NCBI GenBank assembly: GCA_964019425.1
Contig: OZ025826.1
Location: 372,001 to 436,000 of the forward strand
Length of the DNA: 64,000 nucleotides
Reading direction: 5' to 3'
Source: Flectonema sp. DT1601
Lineage: Eukaryota; Euglenozoa; Diplonemea; Diplonemida; Diplonemidae
A program made the position numbers and the translations under genes. Position 1 is the stretch's first letter; every line of letters begins with the position of its first letter. Shown here piece after piece: positions 1 through 9,326 of the stretch. The notes beneath the pieces are model-generated. The model had not been told where the DNA came from. It did not search any database and saw only the letters and a list, made by a program, of their open reading frames with translations.

Positions 1-480
1 TCTATTTTCCATTTTTTTTCTTTTTAAAAATAAAAAAAAAGAATTAAAATAAAAAAAAAAAAAAAAGAATAAACAATGTTATCATTGTTTTTTTTATCGA
101 TCGACTATGTCGATTACTTTCTATTTTCCGTCCTGGTCAGGACGCTAAACTGATTGTTTTTTCTTTAAAAATAAATAAAAAGAATAAAAAAAAAAAAAAA
201 AAGGAATAAACAATGTTATCATTGTTTTTTTTTTATCGATCGACTATGTCGATTACTTACTATTTTCCGTCCTGGTCAAGACGCTAAACTGATTGTTTTT
301 TCTTTAAAATAATTAAAAAGATTTAAAAAAAAAAAAAAAAAAAAAAAATGAATAAACAATGTTATCATTGTTTTTTTTTCTATCGATCAACTATGTCGAT
401 TAATTAATTTCTATTTTCCGTCCTGATCGAGACGCTAAACTGATTGTTTCCTTTTTTTAAATAATAAATAAGAAAAAAAA
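1..480. repeat. Left array of hairpin-bearing tandem units
   Basis: About 3.5 units with a period of roughly 140-150 bases; the marker CTATTTTCCGTCC recurs at 121, 260 and 411. Each unit carries three small inverted repeats: GTCCTG-GT-CAGGAC (130-143 in the best copy), AACAATG-TTAT-CATTGTT, and ATCGA...TCGAT, separated by A- and T-runs. The array is cut by the window start, so its outer end is unknown. An inverted copy lies at 8745-9290. Variants of the first hairpin occur in matching order from the inner edge outward in the two arrays, so they are likely inverted copies of one array. Confidence 0.85.
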
Positions 481-621
481 AAAAAAAAAAAAAAAAAAGA
501 GCATCTCCCTGCTATCCCTCATATCCCCACAATAATATTATACCTTTTCATTCTCTTTCCTTTTCTGGTCTTTTTTTTTTCTTTTTTTTCCTTTTTCATA
601 CAACGTTTTTTATTTATATAT

Positions 622-1398
622 CAGTCATTCCTTTTTTTTGCGAACAAAAAACACCATTTTCTCACCGCCTGAGCAAGGTTACACGATATGTTACTTTTGC
701 TCGATTTTTTATTTTTTGGAATCGGGGAGGGTGCGATCTGTAAAATTAGGCATAGGGATATACTTTTAAACATGGTAAGTGCTGCTAAAAAGAGATAAAC
801 GTCTCTTTGCAAAATTTCCTTGGTACTACTCAATGATAAATATTAATCCCAGACCTGGAATGGAAAGATCGAGAAAATCTGAGTAAAAAACACCCCTAAT
901 TTTTTTTTTTTCACTATTTTTTCCCCCTTCTCCCGCACTCAAGAGATATGCACCTTTTTACTAACAAATCAACCCTAGTAGCAATTATGTAAGGAAAATG
1001 TTGCATCTGTGGTGGTGATAATGATCATTAAGTATCAAAGTAGGTCCAAAAAGACAGGTAGTAACAATCTGCCTCACCGGCACATGCTTAGTACTCTTTA
1101 ATATATTTTTGCTCGATTATTTTTTCTCTGGATCCCGCTGGACCGGCAGTGTAAAATTAGACCCTTCGATTAATTTTTAGTTTTGGTACTTGTCCACGGC
1201 TGAGCTGATTTAGTAAACCACAAAATCTCTTTTCTCAATTCGGGTGACAAGTATGTGATGCCAACCTCCCGATTTCGGACGGAAATGAACCCAATGATGC
1301 AGCGCATTAAAATGCCGCTTCGATCGAAAATTTTACAATTTTTTTTTGAAAATCTTTTTCAATGTCTAAAATTTGTTCGCAAAAAAAAGGAATGACTG
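622..1398. mobile_element. 777-bp TIR element (non-autonomous, TA-flanked)
   Basis: The ends are inverted repeats: CAGTCATTCC followed by a T-run and GCGAACAAA on the left, and the exact complement on the right (TTTGTTCGC, A-run, GGAATGACTG). Both sides abut TATATA, consistent with TA target-site duplication as in Tc1/mariner-type elements. No transposase frame is visible. A near-identical copy of the same length lies at 45087-45863, and a longer relative at 43893-45076 carries about 400 extra internal bases. This copy is therefore an internal-deletion (MITE-like) derivative. The family assignment rests only on the TA flank. Confidence 0.8.
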
Positions 1399-1574
1399 AT
1401 ATATATATTTTTTTTTTTTTTTTTTTCATGTTTGATTATTTCCTCTTCATTTTTTTTTTTTCTTTTCTTTTCTTTTCTTTCTTTTTTTTTTTTTTTTCCT
1501 CTGCCTCTCTCTTAATTCTGTTCGTTTCTTTGAAACGAAAATTCATTTGAATATTATTCCTTGGTCAGCAACCA

Positions 1575-2330
1575 TCATTGTCGCCCTTTGGGCCTGTTAA
1601 AAAAAATAAAAATAAAAAGAAAGTTTACATCGGGAATAGGGCAGGAGCCAAAAGCTCCCAGTCCGTTACTTCCCACTTTATCGAAATTCAGCGTCTGCTT
1701 TGGGTCCGATGGCCCTTCCACCACCAGCGTTTCCGTCCTCACCACGACGACGAAGCGGCACTGTAGGTCCTCTGCCATGACCTGTAGGGCCAATGCATCG
1801 CCCCAGCATCCATCCTCTTCCAACGCCCTCGCATATACTCCGAATGCGTCCGCGTCCTGGAAGAAGACCTCGAACCTTTCCCTGTTCTTGGTCAGGTATC
1901 CTGCCGTTCTCCTGCGGAGCTCTCCATGTCTGCCCTTCCACCCCTCTGGCGTCTCTAGGAGTTGGCACACACTCCTGAACAGGCAATTCCCATCCCCAAT
2001 CACCCGGAATACTTTTGCTCCCTCGCACTTCAGGCTTGCCAGTTCCGGCGCAGGTCCTGTCGCTACCCCCAGCCGTCCCTTGAGGTCCAACATCTCCCGA
2101 CACCTCACTGTCTGGTGCACCAATCCCGTACTCAGCTCCCCGCAGGCCTTGCAGATCTGCTTTCCGAGTCTGTCGGATGCCATCTGGGCCGTTACCTCCC
2201 CCGGTACCACTCCCTTCAGGTGTTGTTTGAAGTGGTACTCTAGGTCACCCCTCACCCAGACGCTGCACCCCACCACCGGGCACTTCGTCCTCTCCTTGCT
2301 TTGCCCTCCTCCTGCCAGGTCTGACGGCCT
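1575..2330 (-). pseudogene. Retroelement polyprotein C-terminus: C2H2 finger + OTU cysteine protease
   Basis: The frame reads through a finger of form CPVVGC...HFKQH, then a Cys/His cluster (CKAC...H...C), then an OTU-type protease domain. The OTU signature is clear: GDGNCLFRSV holds the catalytic Asp and Cys, followed by GRHGELRR and DGCWGDALALQVMAEDL, the usual spacing before the C-terminal strand. OTU domains are deubiquitinating cysteine proteases in eukaryotes and also occur in some retrotransposon polyproteins. The expected catalytic His near the end is not obvious. No ATG begins this frame; the coordinate given is where the finger begins to be readable, and the N-terminal part is in another frame (2245-2967), implying a frameshift. 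The last ~15 residues run into A/T-rich 3' sequence. Confidence 0.7.
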
Positions 2331-2967
2331 CGCATACCATGGTCTGGGCTCCGCCTTGTGCCCTCCTGGCTTTGTCCAGTCCCTTTCGGGCCCTGCCCGT
2401 CGGTGTCTCCGCCTTGTTCTTCCTTGGCCTCTCTGTCTCCGCGCGGAACCTCTCTCGCCTGGCGTGGAACTTCTCCAACTCTCCCGCCCACCGCTCCCAC
2501 CTCTCCTGCCGTTCCTTCAGCAGCTTCCTCCTCCTCCTTTCCAGCCGCCTTGCCGCCTTGGACGCCACTTTCGGGGACGCCCTCTTCAGGAGCTCCCTTC
2601 CTCCCTTGTCTGGAGGTGGCTTTGGGTGGTCTCGCCTCACCCGGTTCCCGGCCGTTTCCGTTCCCCTCCGCGGGACCCACACCCCCTCTCGTCCATGTTG
2701 GAAAGCGCGTCCGCTTGCCGTATTGTTGGGGCTGTTTGAGCTGTTGGGGGTTACAAATGGGTGCGGGGGGATCGGGCGTGTTACGCGTCGGCTGATGTGC
2801 GATGAAAACAGTGGGCCTTTGTCCAGTGTTGTGAATAGAGGGGTGTGCCATCCGCCTGGCACTGGGGCTAACCTCTGCTTACCCACTCCGGACGTCTGTT
2901 GCGCCCTCGTTCCACTTAGTAGTGCCCACAGCAGCACATACCTACACAGTAACATTGTTTTCTCCAT
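2245..2967 (-). pseudogene. Basic, GC-rich retroelement coding remnant
   Basis: A 240-residue open frame on the minus strand, rich in Arg, Lys and Glu, with a central helical stretch (repeated ERRRRKLLKE- and RERFRAETE-like segments). It ends where the C2H2/OTU frame begins, so the two are probably one broken polyprotein. The first ~22 residues are hydrophobic but may be fortuitous. It has no recognisable catalytic domain. Its codon composition is GC-rich, unlike host genes in this window. It could instead be an ORF1-type nucleic-acid-binding protein. Confidence 0.4.
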
Positions 2968-2970
2968 TCT

Positions 2971-3005
<35 letters not shown>

Positions 3006-3114
3006 ACTCTTCCTTTTCCGTTCCCTTCGCTGTGGATGATTTGTATGGAACCCGAAAAAAGACACTCGACTTACCTGCTCTTCTCCTTGTTAGCCCTGTA
3101 CGTGTGTGTGGAGT

Positions 3115-3145
<31 letters not shown>

Positions 3146-3309
3146 CCGGCTCGCGTATCCTCCGCTTTCCGAACTCTTCTGTCTCTGCGGTCACCCCCGT
3201 ACAGTTCTGACGCAGAATGGTAGTCACCACCACAGGCACCAAACAAAGCTAGTGAGAGAGTTCTTCCTTCTCCTCTCCCGCAGGCTGATTCGTAAAGCTT
3301 TGTCTTGAA

Positions 3310-3540
3310 AAAGAGTTTTAACAGGAACAAAAAAAAGATATGCTCTGTTTGCAGGTCTTGAAAGCAAAGATTAAACGAGAACAAGAAAAGATATGTTCTT
3401 CTCGCGCGCTGACTAGCGGAAGACCGTGTATCAAAGCAGAGTTTAAACAAGAACAAAAAAAAGGATATGTTCTTTTCGCTGTCTTAAAGCGGTGTTTAAA
3501 CGAGAACAAGAAAAGATATGTTCTGTTCGTGCGATGTTTT
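3310..3540. repeat. Tandem AGAACA/TGTTCT hairpin repeats
   Basis: Four imperfect units, each with TTAAAC (or TTTAAC), then GAACA, an A/G-rich spacer of about 10 bases containing GATATG, and TGTTC. The GAACA...TGTTC arms can pair. Two units are followed by GCGGAAGACCGTGT. A fifth related unit lies at about 4424-4460. Confidence 0.7.
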
Positions 3541-3563
3541 GCGGAAGACCGTGTCTCAGTGTG

Positions 3564-3880
3564 AGTTGAGTTTACCAGGTGAGATTTGGACTGTTAGCTT
3601 TTGGCTAAGGCCCTCCCTGAAGAGCAAGAACAAAAAAACTACTCACACCTGAAGAAAACACACAAAGAACACACTGTAAGCTGTGTGTGTATTTTGTGTT
3701 TGTCACAACAGGAGAGAAAAGAAAGAATGTCAAGGTTGGTCACCTTGCCTATCAACGCACAACATTGGTGGTCTCTACTAGACCCTGAGTGATCCCACTG
3801 GATCTCTCATCGTTCATAGTACCTGAAGTTATAAAATCAAAGGTAAACTATGAACTACAAATGACTTAGCCTGTTATTAT
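3564..3880 (+). repeat. Hairpin-string repeat, copy 1
   Basis: Repeated at 8463-8722 (same orientation, truncated) and 9527-9812 (inverted). It is a chain of short perfect inverted repeats: TTAGC-TTTTG-GCTAA, ACACAC...GTGTGT, CAAGGT-TGGTC-ACCTTG, GGTCT-CTACT-AGACC, and GATCC-CACT-GGATC inside a longer TGAG...CTCA stem. CATAGT...ACTATG closes the final segment. No coding frame is convincing. The stretch 3880-4167 holds nothing recognisable beyond A-rich sequence. Confidence 0.8.
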
Positions 3881-4167
3881 AATGCCACAGGCAGGCCCTG
3901 CATTCAGCAACTATCCAGCAGTGCTAGGATGTCCTGATCTTCTTCTAAAAAAAAGAAAGAAAAACAAAACTGTAGCTGGGATCACTCAGGATCAACAGAC
4001 TACCAATGCTACCTGTTGTACTTGCTCACTATGGGGGGTGATGCCAAACACCCAGAAGTACTAAACTGCTTTCCTTCTTGCTGCCCAGGAGTTTCTGACC
4101 AGAACTAATAGAAAATAAAAAGTAGATGGGAAACAATAAAAAGTAAAATGCATATAACTGAAGTTAA

Positions 4168-4424
4168 ACAAGACAAATGAAGTAACAGACCAGAACAGAA
4201 AGAGGATTGTAATAGAAGATTACAAATAAAAAAATGCAAGTATCAACACATAATCAAGATACACCAGCAGCTAACAAACAACATAAAATTGAAGATCAGT
4301 TGCCAGAGTATTTCAACCATGGTAGAATACTCGCCCCTCTGGCAGGGATTATCCCAGACTTGTCCTTTAATTTAGTTGGACACCATGGCTTACAACCCTT
4401 CCAGAGGGAAGCACCATCTTAACG
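4168..4424 (+). repeat. Hairpin repeat with long TGCCAGA stem, copy 1
   Basis: A near-identical copy lies at 7737-7978. It contains a long fold-back: TGCCAGA with GTATT pairs with AATAC and TCTGGCA around a CCATGG-containing loop, followed by CTTCC-AGAG-GGAAG. The short open frame inside is conserved only because the repeat is conserved. The right-hand copy is joined to the GC-rich element at about 7740, which marks an insertion or recombination boundary. Confidence 0.8.
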
Positions 4425-4944
4425 AAGAACAAAAGAAAATATTTGTTCTGTTTGCGCGTTCACCAGCGGTCCAGTCTCCAGAAAAGATGAGAAGGACGTA
4501 TGAGCTGGAGGAATAATTAGCTTTTGACAAAAGCAAAGTACTCTCGAAGACAACTCGAATCAGAATGCAGGTGGGGAAAATTTCAACTCCCTCTTCAGCA
4601 GAGCAAGGTTTCCACAGCAACAACAATTATCCGCGCCTTCAATGTCCGTTTGTGACTGCTGGCCGACTCAAAGCGTTCGTAGACCGAAGATCGATGAGCT
4701 TTTTTTTTTTTTTTTTTTTTTTTTTCCTACCCCGCCGATGTACTAGAGCTTACTGAAGGACCCGCGTTTATCTCCTCCTCTGCAAGTATGCCTATGCAAA
4801 ATCTAATTTCTTTTTTTTTTTTTTTTCCTCTTTCTTCCTTAGTATTTTCTAAATAAACAACGACAAGTGATACCAAATTCTTCTAAATAAATATGACCTA
4901 ATTAATATATATAATAAACAATAAAAAATTTTTTTTTTCAACAA

Positions 4945-5245
4945 TATACTTTGGCGCAGTGGTTTTTGTCACCGTCTGTCTTCTGGTCCACCTGGGTTCA
5001 ATACCCTGTGGGGGTCGGGGGGCGACTTCTGCGACTTAAAAGACTTTAAAGCGCTAAGCGCTTCGCTACACGTACGCGAGTGTGTCACGTGGCTGCCGCC
5101 GTTTTCTTCTTTTGTTGGGGGTGGGGGAGGGTGGATGGGGTGAGCGTGGGGAAGGGTGGTCGGGTTGTGGGATCCGCTTGCGTGGAAAAATTCCTAGCTG
5201 CGCTTTCCTACTTGCTGACGGGGATGGGGCGAGGGAGGGAAAAAA
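4945..5245 (+). mobile_element. tRNA-derived SINE-like element
   Basis: The head matches the internal RNA polymerase III promoter of tRNA genes: A box TGGCGCAGTGG at 4952-4962 and B box GGTTCAATACC at 4995-5005, 43 bases apart, with a T-arm-like GGG...CCC stem. The anticodon arm is not convincing, so this is not a functional tRNA. The GC-rich body (from about 5050) is repeated at 5518-5710, which lacks the tRNA head. The interval 5246-5460 is A-rich low-complexity sequence. Confidence 0.6.
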
Positions 5246-5486
5246 CTGTGAAGAAGATGTTTTAAATTAACAATAACAAAAATGTACTCTAATATACAGA
5301 TAAATGTAACAAAATAACAGATAGTAACAGAATATACAGACAGATAAACAGACAAATAAACAAACAAATAAATTAGCAAATAAACAACAATCTAAGAGAG
5401 GAATGAAATTAAGAGGAAGTAATTAACAAAAGTAAATAGATAAATAAGGAAGAAGAAGGTCAGTCACATACACCGTCTCTTCTACG

Positions 5487-5513
5487 TCGTCGTCGTCGTC
5501 GTCGTCGTCTTCG
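5487..5513 (+). repeat. CGT trinucleotide run
   Basis: Perfect trinucleotide repeat of about eight units directly before the headless SINE copy. Confidence 0.9.
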
Positions 5514-5517
5514 AAGT

Positions 5518-5710
5518 CGCTGAAACGCTTCGCTACACGTACGCGAGTGTGTCACGTGGCTGCTGCCGTTTTCTTCTTTTGTTGGGGTGGGGGAGGGTGG
5601 ATGGGGTGAGCGTGGGGAAGGGTGGTCGGGTTGTGGGATCCGCTTGCGTGGAAAAATTCCTAGCTGCGCTTTCCTACTCGCTGACGGGGATGGGGCGAGG
5701 GAGGGAAAAA
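5518..5710 (+). mobile_element. Headless copy of the SINE-like body
   Basis: Almost identical to 5050-5240, starting at the GCTTCGCTACACG segment and ending in the same GAGGGAGGGAAAAAAC. It lacks the tRNA-like A/B boxes, as expected of a 5'-truncated retroposed copy. The following interval 5711-6120 contains T-runs and the 12-base palindrome TCGCCATGGCGA (5910-5921), and no gene. Confidence 0.65.
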
Positions 5711-6140
5711 ACAATAAAGTACAGAAACTGTAGCTTTAGAATCGTTGGTTTTTTTTATTTTTTTTTTTTTTATTTTGAGGGATAGAGAGGCAGGTAAGTG
5801 GGAGAGCAAACCCTCGGAACCAGCGATCCTTATGATGTATGAATGCGTGCTAAAAATATAAACCACATCAACAGTCTTAAGCTGGTTTTACAGGTCCCAC
5901 GATTACCCGTCGCCATGGCGAAGAAAAGATAAGTAAATTATAACTCATGATGGCTCACAAGGTCACATTTTGTTTTGCTTTTTTTTTTTTTTTTTTTTTC
6001 CCCATTTCTTTTTAACCCCTGAGTAGTATAGTAAGCTCGTTCGCAGTGTTCCCTGGGCACGCATTGGTTCTTTTCTTTTGCTCACCCTTTTTTTTTTTTT
6101 TTTTTTTTTCCTTTCACTTTTTTTCACATGTTCCTTCTTC

Positions 6141-7740
6141 CTAGTCGTCGTCTTCTTCGTTACCTGAGCATGACCGTGTTAGGCTCCCTGTTCCTACTCT
6201 CCTCTTGTTTCCAAACACTTGCTTCCGCAGCCTACCTCTATTACTCCGCCGTCTCACCAGCTCTCTCGCAAAGTTCCCTAATGTCTTCGAACCCGACGAC
6301 GACGCGTCTGTACTACTCAGATACAGAAGGTCCCGGTCAGCTCCAGCCGGCCCCTTCCGCGCCTTGTCATGGGCTCTCCTTCTCTTCGTCTTCGTCTTTT
6401 TCGCCTCCTTGGCGAGTTTGGCTTTCAGCGCGGCCAGATCACAGCATTGGTCGAAGTCGCATTTGCTACAGTTTACCATCAACGTACCCTTCAGTCTCTT
6501 CCTGCGACATCTGTTGCACCACCCATTGCTAGCCAAGGGTCTCCTCCTAAAGTTCCTCGGGAGCCATCTGTCTCCACACAGACACTTTCCCAGCTCAGGT
6601 GGATCTTCCGACGGTGCCGAGCATGTTGAGGTGTCATCATCGCCCGAATTCGTCACATCTGTGTCCATGCATGTCATTTCGGAGTCTGATGTCTCCGACG
6701 ACACAGCTCGCTGCAGCCGCATGCCGTCCCCTGCGTGATCCTTCGCCGTCTGTTCATCCAACACGGTTCGAGGGGAACTCCCTTCCTCCAGCAGCACCGG
6801 TGTTGCATCATCGCACCCAGTCTTGGTTGCAAGCTTCGAGTCTTCCAGCAGATTGTTTTCCTGTTGGGCGCTTTCTGACTCTTGTGGCTCGGTTCCTTCG
6901 GCTGGCTTCTTTACTACATTAACCTCCTCCTCCTGCCGCCCCCTCTCAGCACGTGCCTCCGCCGTCGCTGTTCCCTTCTCAAATTCTGCCTGCAGGAGCT
7001 CATAGTCAGGCAGCACAGGTATCGCCTCTCCGTCAGCGAGTCGGGTCACGGTCTCTTGCTTCGAATCTTCGTGCACTTTGATTTCCTGTTGTGTGCTCTC
7101 TGATTCTTGTTGCTCGATCCCACCGGCCGACGCTGTCTCCTCCGCGTTCGACTCCGTCGGCGGTTTGTCCCGTCCCGGTTGCGAGTCAGCCCCTGTTGGT
7201 GTCTCTGCCTGTTCGGGCCCTGTGCGATGTTCGCAGTCCGGTGTCACACGTCCGCTACCCGGCTTGGGGTCCTCCTGCAGTCTGTTTTGCTGTTGGGCAT
7301 TGTCCGACCCTTGTTGCCTGGTTTCCTTGGCCTCCGCTAGGGGTGGCCCATCTGATGCAATGTGCGATGAAGGAGCTCCAGCTGGGCCGTCCATCGAGTC
7401 CCTCCGCGGGTCACTCGACTTTGTCTTCTTCAGGTCTGATGGCGAGCGTCCTCCCAATCTCCGCTTGGTCGGCCCCTGTGTTATCGCCAGTGGGCGTGTC
7501 CTTACCGCCTCCGCTACCCGGCCTCGCCGGTCGCCTAACGCGGGTCGTGGGATCATCTCTACCATGGGGAAAGACACCATTGGCTTCCTCTCTGGGATTC
7601 CTTCGGGGACTCCGTAGCACCACTCGTACGCGCTATGCCTCACCTCTCTCGGTAGATCGGCGATCTTCAGGGAGATCCCCGCCCCACTCGCCTTCTGGAC
7701 CATGCCCCTCACCTGTGTCCATTCCCCCTCTTCCCAGCCA
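6141..7740 (-). pseudogene. GC-rich mobile-element ORF with Q/E/S repeats and Cys cluster
   Basis: An open frame of about 530 residues on the minus strand in a GC-rich island. The right boundary at about 7740 coincides with the start of a host repeat, so the first ~24 residues of the open frame are flanking DNA; the first internal Met is near 7703. The middle is low-complexity with three degenerate repeats sharing the pattern QQxSxxxQQ...EDxK. A Cys cluster near residues 410-458 (CLC, CNRC, CSKC, CC) may bind zinc and is followed by a very basic segment. The tail is acidic. T-runs downstream (5980-6000, 6090-6110) could be poly(A) remnants. No enzymatic domain is recognised; an ORF1-type nucleic-acid-binding protein is one possibility. 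Confidence 0.5.
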
Positions 7741-7978
7741 CAAATGAAGTAACAGACCAGAACAGTAATTGTAGTAAAAGATAACAAATAAACAAATGCA
7801 AGTATCAACACATGATTTAATTACACCAGCAGCTAACAAACAACATAAAATTGAAGATCAGTTGCCAGAGTATTTCAACCATGGTAGAATACTCGCCCCT
7901 CTGGCAGGGATTATCCCAGACTTGTCCTTTAATTTAGTTGGACACCATGGCTTACAACCCTTCCAGAGGGAAGCACCA
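7737..7978 (+). repeat. Hairpin repeat with long TGCCAGA stem, copy 2
   Basis: Direct copy of 4168-4424 with a few substitutions. It begins abruptly at ACAAATGAAGTAACAGACC, where the GC-rich element ends. The interval 7979-8239 is unique AT-rich sequence with no gene. Confidence 0.8.
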
Positions 7979-8239
7979 TTATGACTTCTATTTTTTTTCT
8001 TCAAGAAAATCATAAGGTGGTAACAAAGAAAAATGCTAAGAGGAACCCCCTATTAACACCTAAGACATCTAAACTGCTGCACAGCTTATGCCCAATGCAC
8101 TAACAGGTCATTCCCTCACACTCAGATCAAAAAATCAAAGTTCAGAGTGCATCTTAGCATGAATGAGAGAATTTCTCATCGCTTTTTTTGAACAAAAGGG
8201 ATAGAAGAGGGGATAGAAAATGAACATTAAAATAGAAAT

Positions 8240-8439
8240 CTAAGTGAGAAACACTTAGCAGCTTTTAAGGGGCTGAAAAGCAAAAAAAAAAATCTAAGTG
8301 AGAAACACTTAGTAGAAACAATTTGTAGCTAATTAAGCTGAAAATAAAAAAATAAAAAATTTCTAAGTGAGAAATACTTAGCAACTTTTAGAACAAATAT
8401 TTCAGTAAATAACCTGTAATGATTAAACCATTACAGGTT
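8240..8439 (+). repeat. Cluster of perfect small hairpins (CTAAGTG x3 and a 11-bp stem)
   Basis: CTAAGTG-AGAAA-CACTTAG occurs at 8240-8258 and 8294-8312 and, with a C-to-T change that still allows a G-U pair, at 8364-8382. At 8411-8439 AACCTGTAATG and CATTACAGGTT form a perfect 11-bp stem around a 7-base loop. The loop AGAAA is conserved in all three small hairpins, which suggests RNA-level or replication-level constraint and not chance. Confidence 0.8.
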
Positions 8440-8462
8440 TGATGCCAAAACTGACAAGGACT

Positions 8463-8722
8463 GAGTTGAATTACCAGGTGAGATTTGGACTGTTAGCTTT
8501 TGGCTAAGGCCCTCCCTGAAGAGCAAGAACAAAAAAACTACTCACACCTGAAGAAAACATACACAAAGAACACACTGTAAGCTGTGTGTGTATTTTGTGT
8601 TTGTCACAACAGGAGAGAAAAGAAAGAATGTCAAGGTTGGTCACCTTGCCTATCAACGCACAACATTGGTGGTCTCTACTAGACCCTGAGTGATCCCACT
8701 GGATCTCTCATCGTTCATAAAT
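8463..8722 (+). repeat. Hairpin-string repeat, copy 2
   Basis: Direct copy of 3564-3815 with very few differences, ending at CATCGTTCAT where the right-hand hairpin array begins. Confidence 0.85.
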
Positions 8723-8744
8723 TTTTTTTCTTTTTTTATTATTT

Positions 8745-9290
8745 TTTAAAAAGGAAACAATCAGTTTAGCGTCTCGATCAGGACGGAAAATAGAAATTAG
8801 TCAACAAAGTCGATCGATAAAAAAAAAACAATGATAACATTGTTTATTCTTTTTTTTTTTTATTAATTTTTAAAAAAAACAATCAGTTTAGCGTCCTGAC
8901 CAGGACGGAAAATAGAAAGTGATCGACATAGTCGATCGATAAAAAAACAATGATAACATTGTTTATTCTTTTTTTTCTTTTATAATCTTTTTATTTATTT
9001 AAAAAAAAAACAATCAGTTTAGTGTCTTGACCAGGACGGAAAATAGAAAGTAGTCGACATAGTCGATCGATAAAAAAAAAACAATGCTAACATTGTTTAT
9101 TCATTTTTTTTTTTTTATATTCTTTTTTATTTATTTATTTTTAAAAAAAGAAAACAATCAGTTTAGCGTCTTGACCAGGACGGAAAATAGAAAGTGATCG
9201 ACATAGTCGATCGATAAAAAAACAATGATAACATTGTTTAATCTTTTATGATTTTTATTTGTTTTTTATTTATTTTTGAAAAAGAAAAAA
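8745..9290. repeat. Right array of hairpin-bearing tandem units (inverted)
   Basis: Four units with periods of about 122-145 bases; the marker CGGAAAATAGAAA recurs near 8784, 8906, 9036 and 9180. It is the reverse complement of the array at 1-480 and carries the same three hairpins. Variants of the first hairpin here include GTCTCGATCAGGAC, GTCCTGACCAGGAC and GTCTTGACCAGGAC; the last still pairs with G-U wobbles if transcribed in this orientation. Confidence 0.85.
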
Positions 9291-9326
9291 AAAAAAAAAC
9301 AAGCGGAATTGATCATAATGGGCGGC

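Larger units (their letters stand above)
1480..2967 (-). mobile_element. 5'-truncated non-LTR retrotransposon (LINE) fragment
   Basis: A GC-rich block in AT-rich surroundings, read on the minus strand. The order is a basic coding region, a C2H2 finger, an OTU protease domain, a short 3' region and a poly(A) run (T-run at about 1480-1498 on the + strand). The last ~190 bases recur alone at 9327-9515, as expected for 5'-truncated LINE copies. The 3' region contains the perfect hairpin TTCGTTTC-AAA-GAAACGAA and a GGAGC/GCTCC hairpin, possible reverse-transcriptase recognition structures. No reverse transcriptase domain is present. Assignment to LINEs is inferred from the tail, the truncation pattern and the domain content. 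Confidence 0.6.

Noticed and set aside
1561-2739. 392-residue + strand frame
   Set aside because: Antisense shadow of the GC-rich retroelement frames; Pro/Ser/Leu-rich and domain-free, whereas the minus strand carries OTU motifs.
4945-5020. Functional tRNA gene
   Set aside because: A and B boxes are good but the anticodon arm and acceptor stem do not pair convincingly; fits a SINE head better.
6205-7747. Several + strand frames over the GC-rich element
   Set aside because: Shadows of the longer minus-strand frame, which has a Cys cluster and internal repeats.
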